From NCBI GenBank assembly GCA_021202925.1, contig JAJQCD010000008.1:1-64000 (forward strand): 64,000 bases of DNA. The letters run 5' to 3'. The notes beneath the pieces were generated by a model. The model did not search any database. It saw only the letters and a program-made list of their open reading frames with translations, and was not told the DNA's origin. This document shows positions 53,448 to 62,619 of this stretch, piece after piece. Numbering within the stretch: the first letter of the stretch is position 1; the number at the start of each line of letters is the position of its first letter. This stretch comes from Clostridiales bacterium (GTDB taxonomy: Bacteria; Bacillota; Clostridia; Lachnospirales; Lachnospiraceae). The position numbers were made by a program, and so were the translations under genes.

Positions 53448-53807
53448 ATGAATGATCGGATTCGAATGATACGAACAGAACTGGGACTGACCCAGAAACA
53501 ATTTGCTGAAAAGCTGGGATTGAAGCAAAATTCGATCAGTAATCTGGAAAAAGACGGCTATACCGTGACTCCGCAAAACATCCGGGCGATCTGTGCCCAG
53601 TTCAATGTTGACGAACACTGGCTGAGAACCGGCGAAGGCAGCATATTCCACTCCGATGACAACACCGACCGAAACGAACAGACCTTACTCAAGGTTTATT
53701 CCAGTCTCTCTCCTGATTTCCGCGACTGCCTGATCCAGAATGCACGGAATCTGCTCTCATTGCAAAAGAGTCTGGCTCCATCCAATTCTTTCGGTTCTCG
53801 GCGATAA
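53448..53807 (+). CDS. XRE family transcriptional regulator
   Basis: A 119-residue protein with an N-terminal Cro/CI-type helix-turn-helix (LGLTQKQFAEKLGLKQNSIS, about 13-32) and the NLEKDGYTVTPQNIRAICAQF extension, then a short C-terminal part (about 65-119) with LIQNARNLLSLQKSL. The DEHWLRTGEGSIF end of the HTH domain is typical of phage-type repressors. The ATG has TTGGAGG about 8 bases upstream. It is divergent from the small HTH gene and shares an operator-rich region with it. Confidence 0.8.
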   Translation: MNDRIRMIRTELGLTQKQFAEKLGLKQNSISNLEKDGYTVTPQNIRAICAQFNVDEHWLRTGEGSIFHSDDNTDRNEQTLLKVYSSLSPDFRDCLIQNARNLLSLQKSLAPSNSFGSRR

Positions 53808-53884
53808 TCCAATTATTCCGGTTCCTATCCGGCGTAAGAATTCAATACAGGCTCTGTCTCAGGTAACAGGCAAATTAATGATCC

Positions 53885-53908
53885 AGGCGCAATCATCTCC
53901 TTGCGCCT
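53885..53908. terminator. possible hairpin at the end of the trp operon
   Basis: AGGCGCAA (53885-53892) pairs with TTGCGCCT (53901-53908), loop 8 bases. It overlaps the trpF stop codon region. Little T-run follows on the minus strand, so terminator strength is doubtful. Confidence 0.4.
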
Positions 53909-54519
53909 CTCACCGCCTCTACCATCCGCCGCATCTTCTCCGGATCCTTGACGCCGTCGCTCTCCACGCCGCTGCTGACGTCAACCGCATACGGATGAAA
54001 GCGGCGGATGGCCTCGGGGGCCGTTTCCGGACTCATGCCTCCGGCAAGGAACCAGGGTTTCACAAGTTCCCCTGCTTCACCAATCAATTCATGATCAAAG
54101 GCTTCTCCCGTTCCTCCCGCTCCCTGATCGAGAAGCAGAAAGTCGGCGTCACTCCTCTCCCACAACCGCAAATCAACGCCCGGCTCCATACGCACCGCCT
54201 TAATCACCGGAATGGTTCCATATGATTCCAGTCGGCGTTTTAACGCATTCACATACGCCGGCATCTCGGAACCATGAAGCTGCACTGCGCGAATGATACC
54301 GGCCTGGACGATGCGGCAAATCCGTTCCGGTTCTTCATTCACAAAGACGCCAACCGGCGTAATGGCCGGACTTAAGAGCGCTGACAGCTCTGCCGCCTGT
54401 TCTTCCGTCACCTGTCGCCTGCTTTTTGCAAAAAGGAAACCGATATAATCCGGCAGATACCGGTTCACCGCCTCGATGTCTTCCCTTCGTTTCAGACCGC
54501 AGATTTTTACCTTTGTCAT
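53893..54519 (-). CDS. trpF: phosphoribosylanthranilate isomerase
   Basis: Third step of the trp-specific branch: an Amadori rearrangement of PRA. The 208-residue TIM barrel starts VKICGLKRREDIEAVN with the catalytic Cys and has FVNE, AVQLHGSE with the catalytic region, LLLDQGAGGTGEAFDHEL, and the phosphate loops FLAGGMSPET and VDVSSGVES. It is 25 bp behind trpC. No trpB or trpA follows: an XRE gene in the opposite orientation comes next. Confidence 0.96.
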   Translation of the reverse strand: MTKVKICGLKRREDIEAVNRYLPDYIGFLFAKSRRQVTEEQAAELSALLSPAITPVGVFVNEEPERICRIVQAGIIRAVQLHGSEMPAYVNALKRRLESYGTIPVIKAVRMEPGVDLRLWERSDADFLLLDQGAGGTGEAFDHELIGEAGELVKPWFLAGGMSPETAPEAIRRFHPYAVDVSSGVESDGVKDPEKMRRMVEAVRGARR

Positions 54520-54544
54520 TGCTCCCTCTTCTCCCTTCGCTCGC

Positions 54545-55321
54545 TTATCCTCTCAGCTCATCCAGCGTTGCCTTCTTATCCCTGCTGCGCATCAATGTTT
54601 CACCAATCAGCACCGCGTCCGTTCCGTTTTCGTAGAGACGTTTCGTGTCCGTCGCCCCTCTGATCCCACTCTCTGAGACAAAAACGATGGACTTTGGTAC
54701 CATCGCCCGCAGACGGACGGAATTGTTCACATCGACCTGAAAGGTCCGCAGGTCGCGGTTATTGACGCCAATGATATGGGCGCCGGTCTGAAGCGCCCGC
54801 TCCACCTCCCGCTCATCGTGCGCCTCCACCAGAGCCGACAAACCCAGTTCATGCGCCCGCGCCAGATACTCTGCAAGCTGCCCGTCGTCCAGAATCGCAC
54901 AGATCAGAAGAACCGCGGAAGCGCCGAGTAGCTTCGCCTGATCGATCATATAGCTGTCCACGGTGAAGTCCTTGCGGATCGCCGGAATAGAAACCGTCTC
55001 CGTAATTTCTTTCAGATACCGGTCGCTTCCCTGAAAATCATACGGTTCCGTCAGCACTGAGACGGCAGACGCGCCTGCCGCCTCGTATTCCCTAGCAATG
55101 TCCAGATATGGGAAATCCGGCGCAATGAGCCCCTTCGATGGAGACGCCTTTTTCACCTCACAGATAAACGACAGCCCCGGCGCGCGAAGTGCCGCCTCAA
55201 AGGGAAAGCCCGTGTCCGATGGGCATGCCTCGGCCAGTCGTCTCATCTCGGCCGCCGGGACCTGTTCCTTTTCCCGGCGGACGCGTTCCCGCGTCCGCTC
55301 CGCTATCTCATCCAGAATCAT
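54545..55321 (-). CDS. trpC: indole-3-glycerol phosphate synthase
   Basis: Closes the indole ring from CdRP. The 258 residues carry [19 protein letters not shown] (Glu and the catalytic Lys), [45 protein letters not shown] and [11 protein letters not shown]. The ATG overlaps the trpD stop by 4 bp (ATGA), implying translational coupling. Confidence 0.96.
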   Translation of the reverse strand: MILDEIAERTRERVRREKEQVPAAEMRRLAEACPSDTGFPFEAALRAPGLSFICEVKKASPSKGLIAPDFPYLDIAREYEAAGASAVSVLTEPYDFQGSDRYLKEITETVSIPAIRKDFTVDSYMIDQAKLLGASAVLLICAILDDGQLAEYLARAHELGLSALVEAHDEREVERALQTGAHIIGVNNRDLRTFQVDVNNSVRLRAMVPKSIVFVSESGIRGATDTKRLYENGTDAVLIGETLMRSRDKKATLDELRG

Positions 55322-56340
55322 GCCTGTTCCTCCACATTCGTCTGCGCGATAAACTGTTCCAGCTTTTCCTTCGCCCGGCCGGAATCAATGATCTCCTTTG
55401 CCATTTCGATGCCCTCGGCGATGGAAGCCGCCTTGCCGCCCAGGTATATCGCGGCGCCCGCATTCAGCAATACTGCCGTGCGCTTTGCTCCCCGCTCCTC
55501 GCCGCTTAAAATCGCCATCGTAATCTTCGCATTTTCCTCCGGAGTACCGCCGACCAGTTCCTCTTTCTTACAACGGACGAAGCCAAACTGCTCCGGTGTA
55601 ATCTCATAAGACGCAAAGGTTCCATCCTTCACCTCACAGACCTTCGTCGCCGCACTCGCGGAAATCTCATCCATCCGGTCTTCGCCGTAGACAACCAGCG
55701 CCCGTTTGACGCCGAGATTCGCCAGCACATGCGCCAGCGGCTCTACCACTTCTCCGTCGAAAACCCCCATCAGTTCCATGCTCGCAGCCGCCGGATTCGC
55801 CAGCGGTCCGAGAATATTAAAGATGGTGCGGATACCCAGCTCCTTGCGGACCGGTCCCACAAAACGCATCGCGGTGTGATATTTCTGCGCGTGCAGGAAA
55901 CAGATGCCGATTTCGCTCAAAATCTGCGTGCTTCGCTGCGGGGAAATCATAATATTCGCACCAAGCGCCTCCAGGACATCCGCCGCACCACATTTACTCG
56001 AAGCGCTGCGATTGCCATGCTTCGCCACATAGACGCCGGAACAGGCGATGACCATGGATGAGGTTGTGGAAATATTAAACGTATTCGAATTGTCCCCGCC
56101 GGTTCCCACGATCTCCAGCACATCCATGTCATGCTCCAGTCTCATGCCAACCGCACGCATTGCGGAGGCGGACGCCGTAATTTCCTCGACGGTCTCGCCC
56201 TTCATGGCCAGCGCCGTCAGGTAGGAGCTGACCTGTACCTGAGACGCCTCGCCACGCATGATTTCGTACATGGTCTGCTCCGCCTCCTCATACGTCAAAT
56301 CCTCTTTCCTGTTCACCTTCAAAATCGCTTCTTTAATCAT
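55318..56340 (-). CDS. trpD: anthranilate phosphoribosyltransferase
   Basis: Joins anthranilate to PRPP. The 340 residues show the glycine-rich [38 protein letters not shown], and [24 protein letters not shown] (quoted in part). It is a stand-alone TrpD, not fused to TrpG. The ATG at 56340 has AGGAG about 10 bases upstream; an 11-codon extension is rejected. It lies 51 bp behind trpG and overlaps trpC. Confidence 0.96.
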   Translation of the reverse strand: MIKEAILKVNRKEDLTYEEAEQTMYEIMRGEASQVQVSSYLTALAMKGETVEEITASASAMRAVGMRLEHDMDVLEIVGTGGDNSNTFNISTTSSMVIACSGVYVAKHGNRSASSKCGAADVLEALGANIMISPQRSTQILSEIGICFLHAQKYHTAMRFVGPVRKELGIRTIFNILGPLANPAAASMELMGVFDGEVVEPLAHVLANLGVKRALVVYGEDRMDEISASAATKVCEVKDGTFASYEITPEQFGFVRCKKEELVGGTPEENAKITMAILSGEERGAKRTAVLLNAGAAIYLGGKAASIAEGIEMAKEIIDSGRAKEKLEQFIAQTNVEEQA

Positions 56341-56391
56341 TGTCTTTTTTCTCCTTTTTTTCTCTCTATGCAAACATTCCAGATTGTACCT

Positions 56392-56979
56392 TTACCTGCC
56401 CTGTCTGGTGCGGACCATTTTCAGAAAATTGGCCACAATCTCCGGGCCATCCGGCGTCAGAATCGATTCCGGATGGAACTGCAATCCGAATACCAGTCCA
56501 TTTGTATGCTCAACCGCCATGATTTCATGATCCATCGTCTCTGCCGTCACCCGCAGGCAATCCGGCATGGTTTTCTCATCGACAGCCAGCGAATGATAGC
56601 GTCCGACGACGATCGTATCCTTCATTCCACGAAACAGCACGCTGTCCGTATCCAGTTTCGTCTCTGAAACCTTGCCGTGCATCAGCTGCTTCGCATATGT
56701 GACGGTCGCACCGTATGCCGCACAAATGGACTGATGCCCCAGACATACGCCCAGAATCGGAATCCGGTCGCCCAGCTTCTGCACGGTCTCCATGCAGATT
56801 CCGGCCTTTTCCGGCCGACCCGGCCCCGGCGACAGGATAATCGCTTCCGGACCAAGCGCCGCCAGTTCTTCCACCGTGATCCGGTCGTTACGAATCACAC
56901 GGGTATCCGCTTCCATGCTTCCCACGACCTGATAGAGGTTGTAAGAAAAACTGTCGTAATTATCAATCAGAACAATCAT
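56392..56979 (-). CDS. trpG: anthranilate synthase component II (glutamine amidotransferase)
   Basis: Supplies ammonia from glutamine to TrpE. The 195 residues contain IDNYDSFSYNLYQ, LSPGPGRPEKAG, the nucleophile loop GVCLGHQSI (Cys about 79), and the His/Glu pair in LQFHPESILTPDG. It may also serve para-aminobenzoate synthesis, as in many Bacillota, if no separate pabA exists. It starts one base after the trpE stop. Confidence 0.95.
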   Translation of the reverse strand: MIVLIDNYDSFSYNLYQVVGSMEADTRVIRNDRITVEELAALGPEAIILSPGPGRPEKAGICMETVQKLGDRIPILGVCLGHQSICAAYGATVTYAKQLMHGKVSETKLDTDSVLFRGMKDTIVVGRYHSLAVDEKTMPDCLRVTAETMDHEIMAVEHTNGLVFGLQFHPESILTPDGPEIVANFLKMVRTRQGR

Positions 56980-56980
56980 A

Positions 56981-58450
56981 TTAATCCTCCATTCCGGCCT
57001 GCGCCTTTTCCACTGCCTGCACCACGGCTCTGATCTTGTTCAGACACTCCTGATGCTCGGTAAGCGGCACACTGTCTGCCACGATTCCGGCTCCGGAGCG
57101 GGCATACAGCTTCCCTTTCTTCGCGTAGGCGATGCGAATGCCGATGCAGGTATCCAGATTCCCTGCAAGATCCAGATAACCAATCGCCCCGCCATAGATC
57201 CCGCGCCGGCCGCCTTCCAGTTCCTGAATGATCTCACATGCACGCAGCTTCGGTGCGCCGGACAGGGTCCCGGCCGGAAGGATCACGTCAACCGCATCCA
57301 GCGCATCCATGTCATCCCGAATCTCCCCTTCCACTGTTGAACCTATGTGCATCACATGGGAATAGCGCTCGATTGCCATGTATTTTTCCACCTTCACACT
57401 GCCGATTTTGCTGATCCGCCCGATATCGTTGCGTCCCAGATCGACCAGCATATTGTGCTCCGCCCGCTCCTTCTCATCCGCCAGCAATTCCCGCTCCAGC
57501 CGCTCGTCTTCCTCTTTTGTCTTTCCCCGCGGCCGGGTTCCGGCAAGCGGATAGGTGAACAGCTTTCCATCCTCCAGCTTAACCAGCGTCTCCGGCGATG
57601 CGCCCGCGATTTCAATATCATCGCTGGAGAAATAAAACATATATGGCGAAGGGTTCGTCGTCCGGGTCACACGGTAGGCATCGAGCAGGCTGCCTTCCAT
57701 CTCCGCCTCCAGGCAGTTCGAAAGCACGACCTGAAACACATCCCCCTCATGAATGTAATGCTTTCCTTTTTCCACCATCGCGCAGTATTCTTCCTGTGAG
57801 AACTTCGGTCGGAAATCACTGAGCAGCTTCAACGGCTGTTCCGGCGCAGGCGTACCGCAGCGGATCAGATGAACCAGCCGGTCCAGTTCCAGTTCTGCCT
57901 TGTGATATTCCTCCTCCAGCGCATCCGTCTTCATGTTGACGATCAGAATGATTTTCTGCCGGTAATTGTCAAAGGCAATCACCTTGTCAAACAGCATCAG
58001 ATCAACATCGTTAAAGGAATCCTCATCCGCCGCAGCCAATTGCAGGGTCGGTTCTCCGTATTTGATATAATCATAGGCAAAATATCCCACCAGGCCTCCG
58101 GTAAAGGTCGGAAGCCCCTCAATCCTCGGGCTTCGGTTTTCCTTCAGGATTCTGCGGATGGCATCCGCCGGATGTGCCACCTTCTGCTCAATCGTCGTGG
58201 CTCCCCTGATCCGCAGGTTCCCGTCTATACAGGTTACTTCCAGAATCGGATCAAACCCAAGGAACGTATAGCGTCCCCAGTGCTGAACCTCCTCCGCGCT
58301 TTCCAGCATGTAGCAGTGTCTGCTGACCTGCTTTAAAATCCGCAGCACCTCGATCGGCGTGCGAATATCCGAATAAATTTCTTTGGCGAGAGGAATCCGC
58401 CCGTAGCTGTCCTCTGCCGCTAACGCCTTTACCTGCTCCAATGTCATCAT
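56981..58450 (-). CDS. trpE: anthranilate synthase component I
   Basis: Converts chorismate to anthranilate. The 489 residues contain the chorismate-binding domain: EGDVFQVVLSNC, NPSPYMFYF, AGASPETLVKLEDGKL, PLAGTRPRGKT, MLVDLGRNDIGRISKIGSV and LPAGTLSGAPKLRA. The N-terminal ESAE motif (MLESAEEVQHWGRYTFLG) suggests feedback inhibition by tryptophan, where the Ser contacts Trp. The ATG at 58450 has AGGAG 9 bases upstream. It is the first gene after the T-box leader. Confidence 0.96.
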   Translation of the reverse strand: MMTLEQVKALAAEDSYGRIPLAKEIYSDIRTPIEVLRILKQVSRHCYMLESAEEVQHWGRYTFLGFDPILEVTCIDGNLRIRGATTIEQKVAHPADAIRRILKENRSPRIEGLPTFTGGLVGYFAYDYIKYGEPTLQLAAADEDSFNDVDLMLFDKVIAFDNYRQKIILIVNMKTDALEEEYHKAELELDRLVHLIRCGTPAPEQPLKLLSDFRPKFSQEEYCAMVEKGKHYIHEGDVFQVVLSNCLEAEMEGSLLDAYRVTRTTNPSPYMFYFSSDDIEIAGASPETLVKLEDGKLFTYPLAGTRPRGKTKEEDERLERELLADEKERAEHNMLVDLGRNDIGRISKIGSVKVEKYMAIERYSHVMHIGSTVEGEIRDDMDALDAVDVILPAGTLSGAPKLRACEIIQELEGGRRGIYGGAIGYLDLAGNLDTCIGIRIAYAKKGKLYARSGAGIVADSVPLTEHQECLNKIRAVVQAVEKAQAGMED

Positions 58451-58561
58451 CAACGTTGTCTCCTTTCCTTTCGTGCAGCCGTATTCGGGACGCCTGCGCA
58501 TACCCGGCACAGCTTTGCACTTTTGTAAGTCTATGGCGTCAGGAAAAGGATTTATAAACAC

Positions 58562-58607
58562 AAAAAACCGTCCCTGACAAACCATGCCAACAGTTTGTCA
58601 AGGACGG
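58562..58607 (-). terminator. T-box-controlled terminator of the trp leader
   Basis: CCGTCCCTGACAAAC (58568-58582) pairs with GTTTGTCAAGGACGG (58593-58607), one G-T pair, loop 10 bases. The minus-strand transcript then enters six T residues (58562-58567). It lies just after the T-box sequence, as in other tRNA-controlled leaders. Confidence 0.9.
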
Positions 58608-58898
58608 GCCATCATCTGTCACCCGCGGTGCCACCTTGATTCACCACACCCGGACAGAAACGCCCGGCTGTAGATGCGCTTTGCAGAATACCAACATATT
58701 CCCGGCAACTGACGTATGCCCTCACGTCGCAGAATACTCGGCTGTCCATATCTGATCTATAAAATGGCAAACCTTTGACTGCGCCCTCCACGGTCCATTT
58801 AACAGGCTGCGTAATGACGGTTCTCAGCATCCCGTCTCTCTGTAAATGCACGACAAGTTTTTATCTCCGTTTCAACGGTTTCAAATGTTATTCAGTTC
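58562..58898 (-). promoter_or_regulatory. T-box riboswitch for tryptophan (trp leader)
   Basis: On the minus strand the leader contains the AG-rich Stem I motif AGAGAGACGGGAUGCUGAGAA (given in part), a likely specifier UGG at 58795-58797 in the context AAAUGGACC, and the T-box AAGGUGGCACCGCGG (complement of 58623-58637), followed by a terminator. Uncharged tRNA-Trp would stabilise the antiterminator and allow trpE-G-D-C-F transcription. This fills most of the 605-bp gap between trpE and aroE. Confidence 0.92.
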
Positions 58899-58904
58899 TT
58901 TTTT

Positions 58905-58933
58905 ATTTTAAGCGCTGCTTTTTCTTTTGTCAA
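58905..58933 (-). promoter_or_regulatory. trp operon promoter
   Basis: Minus-strand TTGACA (58928-58933), 17 bases, TAAAAT (58905-58910), directly upstream of the T-box leader. Confidence 0.8.
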
Positions 58934-58962
58934 TCATTTTTTTCCACGTCGGAACAAAGCGC

Positions 58963-58991
58963 TTGCACTTGGGGAATGATTCGGTTAGAAT
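58963..58991 (+). promoter_or_regulatory. aroE promoter
   Basis: TTGCAC (58963-58968), 17 bases, TAGAAT (58986-58991), about 65 bp before the aroE start. It is back to back with the trp promoter, 30 bp away. Confidence 0.65.
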
Positions 58992-59055
58992 AGCAATAGC
59001 GATTGCGGACGGCACGCCTGTCCCGAACCATCGAGGAAAAGAAAGGGGATTATCA

Positions 59056-59922
59056 ATGGAAATCAATGGACATACACAAATGCTGTGTCTGATCGGCAGC
59101 CCGGTCGGACACTCCGGTTCACCCGCCATGTACAATTACAGCTTCAACCGGCTCGGACTGGACTACGCTTATCTGGCCTTCGATATCAAGGAAGAGGAGA
59201 CCGCCGAAGCCATCCGGGCTCTGCGTCTGCTCAACGTCCGGGGCTTTAATATCACCATGCCCTGCAAGACTGCGACACTGGCCTGCTGCGACCGTCTCTC
59301 CAAAGCCGCGGAACTCATCGGCGCGGTGAATACCGTTGTAAATGAAGATGGAAAGCTGATCGGACACAATACAGACGGTCTCGGATGGGTGCGCAACTGC
59401 CGTGAGCACGGCTTCACGATTGAAGGAAAGAAGATGACCATCGCCGGCTCCGGCGGCGCGGCCACAGCGATCGAGATCACTGCCGCTCTGCAGGGTCTGA
59501 AGGAGATGTCCATCTTCGCCTTAAAGGATTCCTTCTTTGCCAATGCACAGAATACGGTAGAGAAAATCCGCGCCAACGTCCCCGGCTGCACTGTCAATCT
59601 CTACGACCTGGCCGACAAAGACACCTTTTACCGCGAAATCGCGGACAGCGATATCTTCACCAATGCCACCCGCGTAGGCATGAAACCGATGGACGACCAG
59701 AGCCTCATCGAAGATCCAGGCGCCTTCCGCAAAGATCTGACAATCTCCGACGTCGTCTACAACCCCCGCGAGACGAAGCTGATCGCCGAGGCGGCCGCCG
59801 CCGGCTGCCGGACCATCCCCGGAATCGGCATGCTTCTCTGGCAGGGCGCGGAGGCATTCCACCTCTACACCGGAATGGAGATGCCAACGGAAGAGGTCCG
59901 GGAAAAATATTTCGCAGAATAA
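59056..59922 (+). CDS. aroE: shikimate/quinate dehydrogenase, YdiB-like AroE family
   Basis: A 288-residue AroE-family enzyme reducing 3-dehydroshikimate (or 3-dehydroquinate). It has SPVGHSGSPAMYN (substrate Ser pair), NITMPCKTA with the catalytic Lys, NTDGLGW with the catalytic Asp, the nucleotide loop AGSGGAATAIEI, and GIGMLLWQGAEAF. The sequence resembles YdiB more than AroE in the MKPMDDQSLI and VVYNPRETKLI regions. The segment after the Gly loop reads FALKD, where YdiB has FNRRD, so the Arg residues that hold the NADP phosphate are mostly lost and NAD use is likely. The ATG at 59056 follows an AAAGGGG site. Confidence 0.85.
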   Translation: MEINGHTQMLCLIGSPVGHSGSPAMYNYSFNRLGLDYAYLAFDIKEEETAEAIRALRLLNVRGFNITMPCKTATLACCDRLSKAAELIGAVNTVVNEDGKLIGHNTDGLGWVRNCREHGFTIEGKKMTIAGSGGAATAIEITAALQGLKEMSIFALKDSFFANAQNTVEKIRANVPGCTVNLYDLADKDTFYREIADSDIFTNATRVGMKPMDDQSLIEDPGAFRKDLTISDVVYNPRETKLIAEAAAAGCRTIPGIGMLLWQGAEAFHLYTGMEMPTEEVREKYFAE

Positions 59923-59934
59923 ATAACAGACAGG

Positions 59935-59970
59935 AAAAGCGGTCTGCTCCGATGCATGCAGCCGCTTTTT
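59935..59970. terminator. terminator between aroE and the LysR gene
   Basis: GCGG-CTGC (from 59939, one bulged base) pairs with GCAG-CCGC (to 59965), loop 10 bases, followed on the plus strand by TTTTT. It serves aroE, and by symmetry the convergent LysR gene ending at 59985. Confidence 0.65.
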
Positions 59971-59984
59971 CCATGTCAGCCACC

Positions 59985-60878
59985 CTATTCAAACCGGTAG
60001 CGCGACACATATCTGGTGAAAGCCCGCACCGACGGATATTCCACCAGTTCCTTTAACGTCACATAATAAATCGGCCGGTAGATGACTTCCTTTAACGGCA
60101 CAATCGCATATGCATCTGTCTTCAGTGCCAGGGCAATCGACCGGGAGGAAAATCCGATGCCAAGATTCTGGGATGCCAGCTGAATCACGACATCCGACTG
60201 GCTGCTTTCGCAAAGAATGTTCGGTGTCAGGAAATGACGTGCAAAAATCCCCTCTACTTCCCGACGAAACGCAGAAGCCTTTGCCGGCATGATAATGTTC
60301 TCATTCTGCAAATCCTCGGTCTGAAGAACTTCTTTGCGGGAAAGAGGATTCTGTGTGGAAACAACGGCCACATAATAGTCATCCTGAAGTTTGCGATAAT
60401 ACAATTCCTCATCCTTTGCCAGCCGGTTCTCCTCTCCGATGACAAAAGCGCCGTGAATCATGCAGTTTGAGAGAAGCTTCAGCAGATTCGCACTGCCATC
60501 CACGGTCAGCGAATACTTGATGTTCGGATAGAGACGATGATAGCTTGCCAGAAGTTCAGGCAGATGCAGGTATCCGCCAACCCACAACATTCCGATTTTC
60601 AACGTCCCGGCCTGGAGCAGGCTGTGCTTCTGCATCAGATCCGACAGCTGATCGACGCCGCCGATAATCCGTTGTGCGTGCTGTGCAAACTGCTCTCCCG
60701 CATTTGTGAGAGACACCGACTTGGAATGCCGCACCAGCAGCTGGATTCCCAGCTCTTCCTCTAATTTAATGATCTGCTGGGAAAGCGACGGCTGAGAGAT
60801 ATAAAGGCTTTTGGCGGCCGCCGTAATATTCCCCAGCCGCGCGATTTCCAGAAAATAACGTAATTGTTGTATTTGCAT
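59985..60878 (-). CDS. LysR family transcriptional regulator
   Basis: A 297-residue LysR-type regulator: winged helix-turn-helix at the N-terminus (QQLRYFLEIARLGNITAAAKSL, YISQPSLSQQIIKLEEELG) and the two-lobed effector domain (about 90-297). The ATG at 60878 has GGGAGGGG upstream; an 18-codon extension is rejected. It is divergent from the transporter operon and convergent with aroE, so it probably controls the transporter, FAD oxidoreductase and chorismate-mutase-like genes, maybe in response to their substrate. Confidence 0.88.
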   Translation of the reverse strand: MQIQQLRYFLEIARLGNITAAAKSLYISQPSLSQQIIKLEEELGIQLLVRHSKSVSLTNAGEQFAQHAQRIIGGVDQLSDLMQKHSLLQAGTLKIGMLWVGGYLHLPELLASYHRLYPNIKYSLTVDGSANLLKLLSNCMIHGAFVIGEENRLAKDEELYYRKLQDDYYVAVVSTQNPLSRKEVLQTEDLQNENIIMPAKASAFRREVEGIFARHFLTPNILCESSQSDVVIQLASQNLGIGFSSRSIALALKTDAYAIVPLKEVIYRPIYYVTLKELVEYPSVRAFTRYVSRYRFE

Positions 60879-60968
60879 AAATACAATTTCCCCTCCCAAA
60901 TTTTTCTGAGCAATGATTGTGAATTTAGCCAAAAATTTCTCGTGAAATAGTTTTTACCTATCGATTTT

Positions 60969-60997
60969 ATAATATTACAGTATTTTACAAATGTCAA
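60969..60997 (-). promoter_or_regulatory. LysR gene promoter
   Basis: Minus-strand TTGACA (60992-60997), 17 bases, TATTAT (60969-60974). The opposite strand has a TATAAT box (60968-60973) without a good -35 element, which would fit an activator-dependent promoter for the transporter operon. Confidence 0.6.
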
Positions 60998-61122
60998 GAA
61001 AACGGATAAGCTTACCTTAACAAACAAGTCATAACCCATGTACGAGAGGATGAAACGGATCGAAAACCGGCAAAGGTGACTGACACTCCGATTCGTACAT
61101 AAAAAACGAAAGGAGATTGATT

Positions 61123-62586
61123 ATGGCTAAGACAAATGTAAAGGATACCGTATTTCTTGTTCTGGCGATCGCGATTATGATTGGCTCCAGACTGATCCCA
61201 CCCTTCGGAGGACTTTCCTCAGAAGCAATCGGCGTACTGGGCGTCTTCTTCGGCTCCCTGCTCATGTGGATCACGATATCCATCGACTGGCCCAGCATGA
61301 TTACCCTGTTGGCTCTGGGATTCATTCCCACCTTCGGTTTTTCCAAGACCTTTTCCGGCGCCTTTGGAAATTCCACCGTTGCTTTTCTGATTTTCACCTT
61401 CATGCTGGTCTACCCGCTTTCCAAGACCAATTTTGTACGGCGGTGTACCGTATCTTTTATCACCAACAAAATTGCCCGCAAGGGACCATGGTATTTTGTC
61501 TGTTTCCTCTTCGCGGCTGTCACCTTTATGGGCCTGTTCGTATCTCCCTCCGTCCTCTTCGTCGCCTTCATGCCCTTCCTTGAGGACATCTTCTCTGTCC
61601 TGGAAGTGAAAAAAGGCGGTAAGACCGGTAACATGATCATGATGGGAACTGCGATCTGCATCAGCCTTTCCTCCGGCATGACCGCCATCGGCCATGTATG
61701 GCCGACTATGGCAATCGGTTATTACACTGCCGCAACCGGAAACGACGTCAATCAGTTCCAGTTCATGGCAATGGGTATCCCGACCGGCATCCTGCTGATC
61801 ATCCTGCTCATTCTCGCATTCAAATTCATTTACCGTCCGGATGACATCCATGACATTCACCCGGAAAAAGCAATGGGTCTTCGTGGCACCGTTCCGGCTG
61901 CCGATCTGAAGGAAAAAATCGTCCTCGCAACCATGGGTCTCACCGTTCTCCTGTGGGTCGGCCCGAGCCTGATCAAAGGCATTCTTCCAGATGTTTATAC
62001 CACAATCAACAGCTGGTCCACCGCCATGCCGCCGCTTCTTGGCTGCATTATCCTCTTCATCACCAAAGTTGACGGTGAGCGTCTCCTGAGTTTCAAGGAA
62101 GGAACGACTAAGGGTATTCTCTGGGGCAGCATCCTCATGACTGGTGCCGCTACCTGGCTTGGCTCCTGCCTGACCAACGCAGATATCGGCATCAGCGACT
62201 GGCTGACCGCCTCCCTGTCTCCGCTTACCGCAGCCATGCCGGTCACCGGTATGATCCTGTTCTTCATGACCTGGGCAATCATTGAGACCAATTTCTCTTC
62301 CAATATCGTGACAACAACCGTTGTCAGTGCAGTTGCCCTCTCCGTTCTGACTGCCCTCCCGGCAGGCAGCGTCAGTGTCGGCTCCGTTGTATGTATGGTT
62401 GGCATCTGCGCGGCAATCTGCAGCATGACTCCGGCCGGCCAGAGTACCATCAACACCGTAGCCATCGGTTCCGGGTGGACAAACACAAAATCCATGTTTA
62501 TCTGGGGCGGTATTTTTGCCCTGATGGGCATCGTTGTACTGACCTTTATCACCTATCCGCTTGGAGCGCTCATTCTCGGTTACTAA
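61123..62586 (+). CDS. SLC13/DASS family anion:sodium symporter
   Basis: A 487-residue polytopic transporter with about eleven to twelve helices in an inverted repeat. DASS-like features: early GVLGVFFGSLLMWITISIDWPSM, the FGNSTVAFLIFTFMLVYPL helix, SLSSGMTAIGHVWPTMAIGY, and near the C-terminus the second repeat with ETNFSSNIVTTTVV and MTPAGQSTINTVAIGSGW, where Ser/Asn/Thr residues line the substrate and Na+ sites. Family members move di- and tricarboxylates, sulfate or similar anions. The ATG at 61123 has AAAGGAG 7 bases upstream. It is the first gene of the terminal operon. Confidence 0.85.
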   Translation: MAKTNVKDTVFLVLAIAIMIGSRLIPPFGGLSSEAIGVLGVFFGSLLMWITISIDWPSMITLLALGFIPTFGFSKTFSGAFGNSTVAFLIFTFMLVYPLSKTNFVRRCTVSFITNKIARKGPWYFVCFLFAAVTFMGLFVSPSVLFVAFMPFLEDIFSVLEVKKGGKTGNMIMMGTAICISLSSGMTAIGHVWPTMAIGYYTAATGNDVNQFQFMAMGIPTGILLIILLILAFKFIYRPDDIHDIHPEKAMGLRGTVPAADLKEKIVLATMGLTVLLWVGPSLIKGILPDVYTTINSWSTAMPPLLGCIILFITKVDGERLLSFKEGTTKGILWGSILMTGAATWLGSCLTNADIGISDWLTASLSPLTAAMPVTGMILFFMTWAIIETNFSSNIVTTTVVSAVALSVLTALPAGSVSVGSVVCMVGICAAICSMTPAGQSTINTVAIGSGWTNTKSMFIWGGIFALMGIVVLTFITYPLGALILGY

Positions 62587-62619
62587 ACCAGTGTCGGACA
62601 CACAGACAGGAGGATCAAT

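Noticed and set aside
61219-62601. Open frame antisense to the DASS transporter, rich in charged residues
   Set aside because: Composition typical of an antisense of hydrophobic codons; no start signal and no family.
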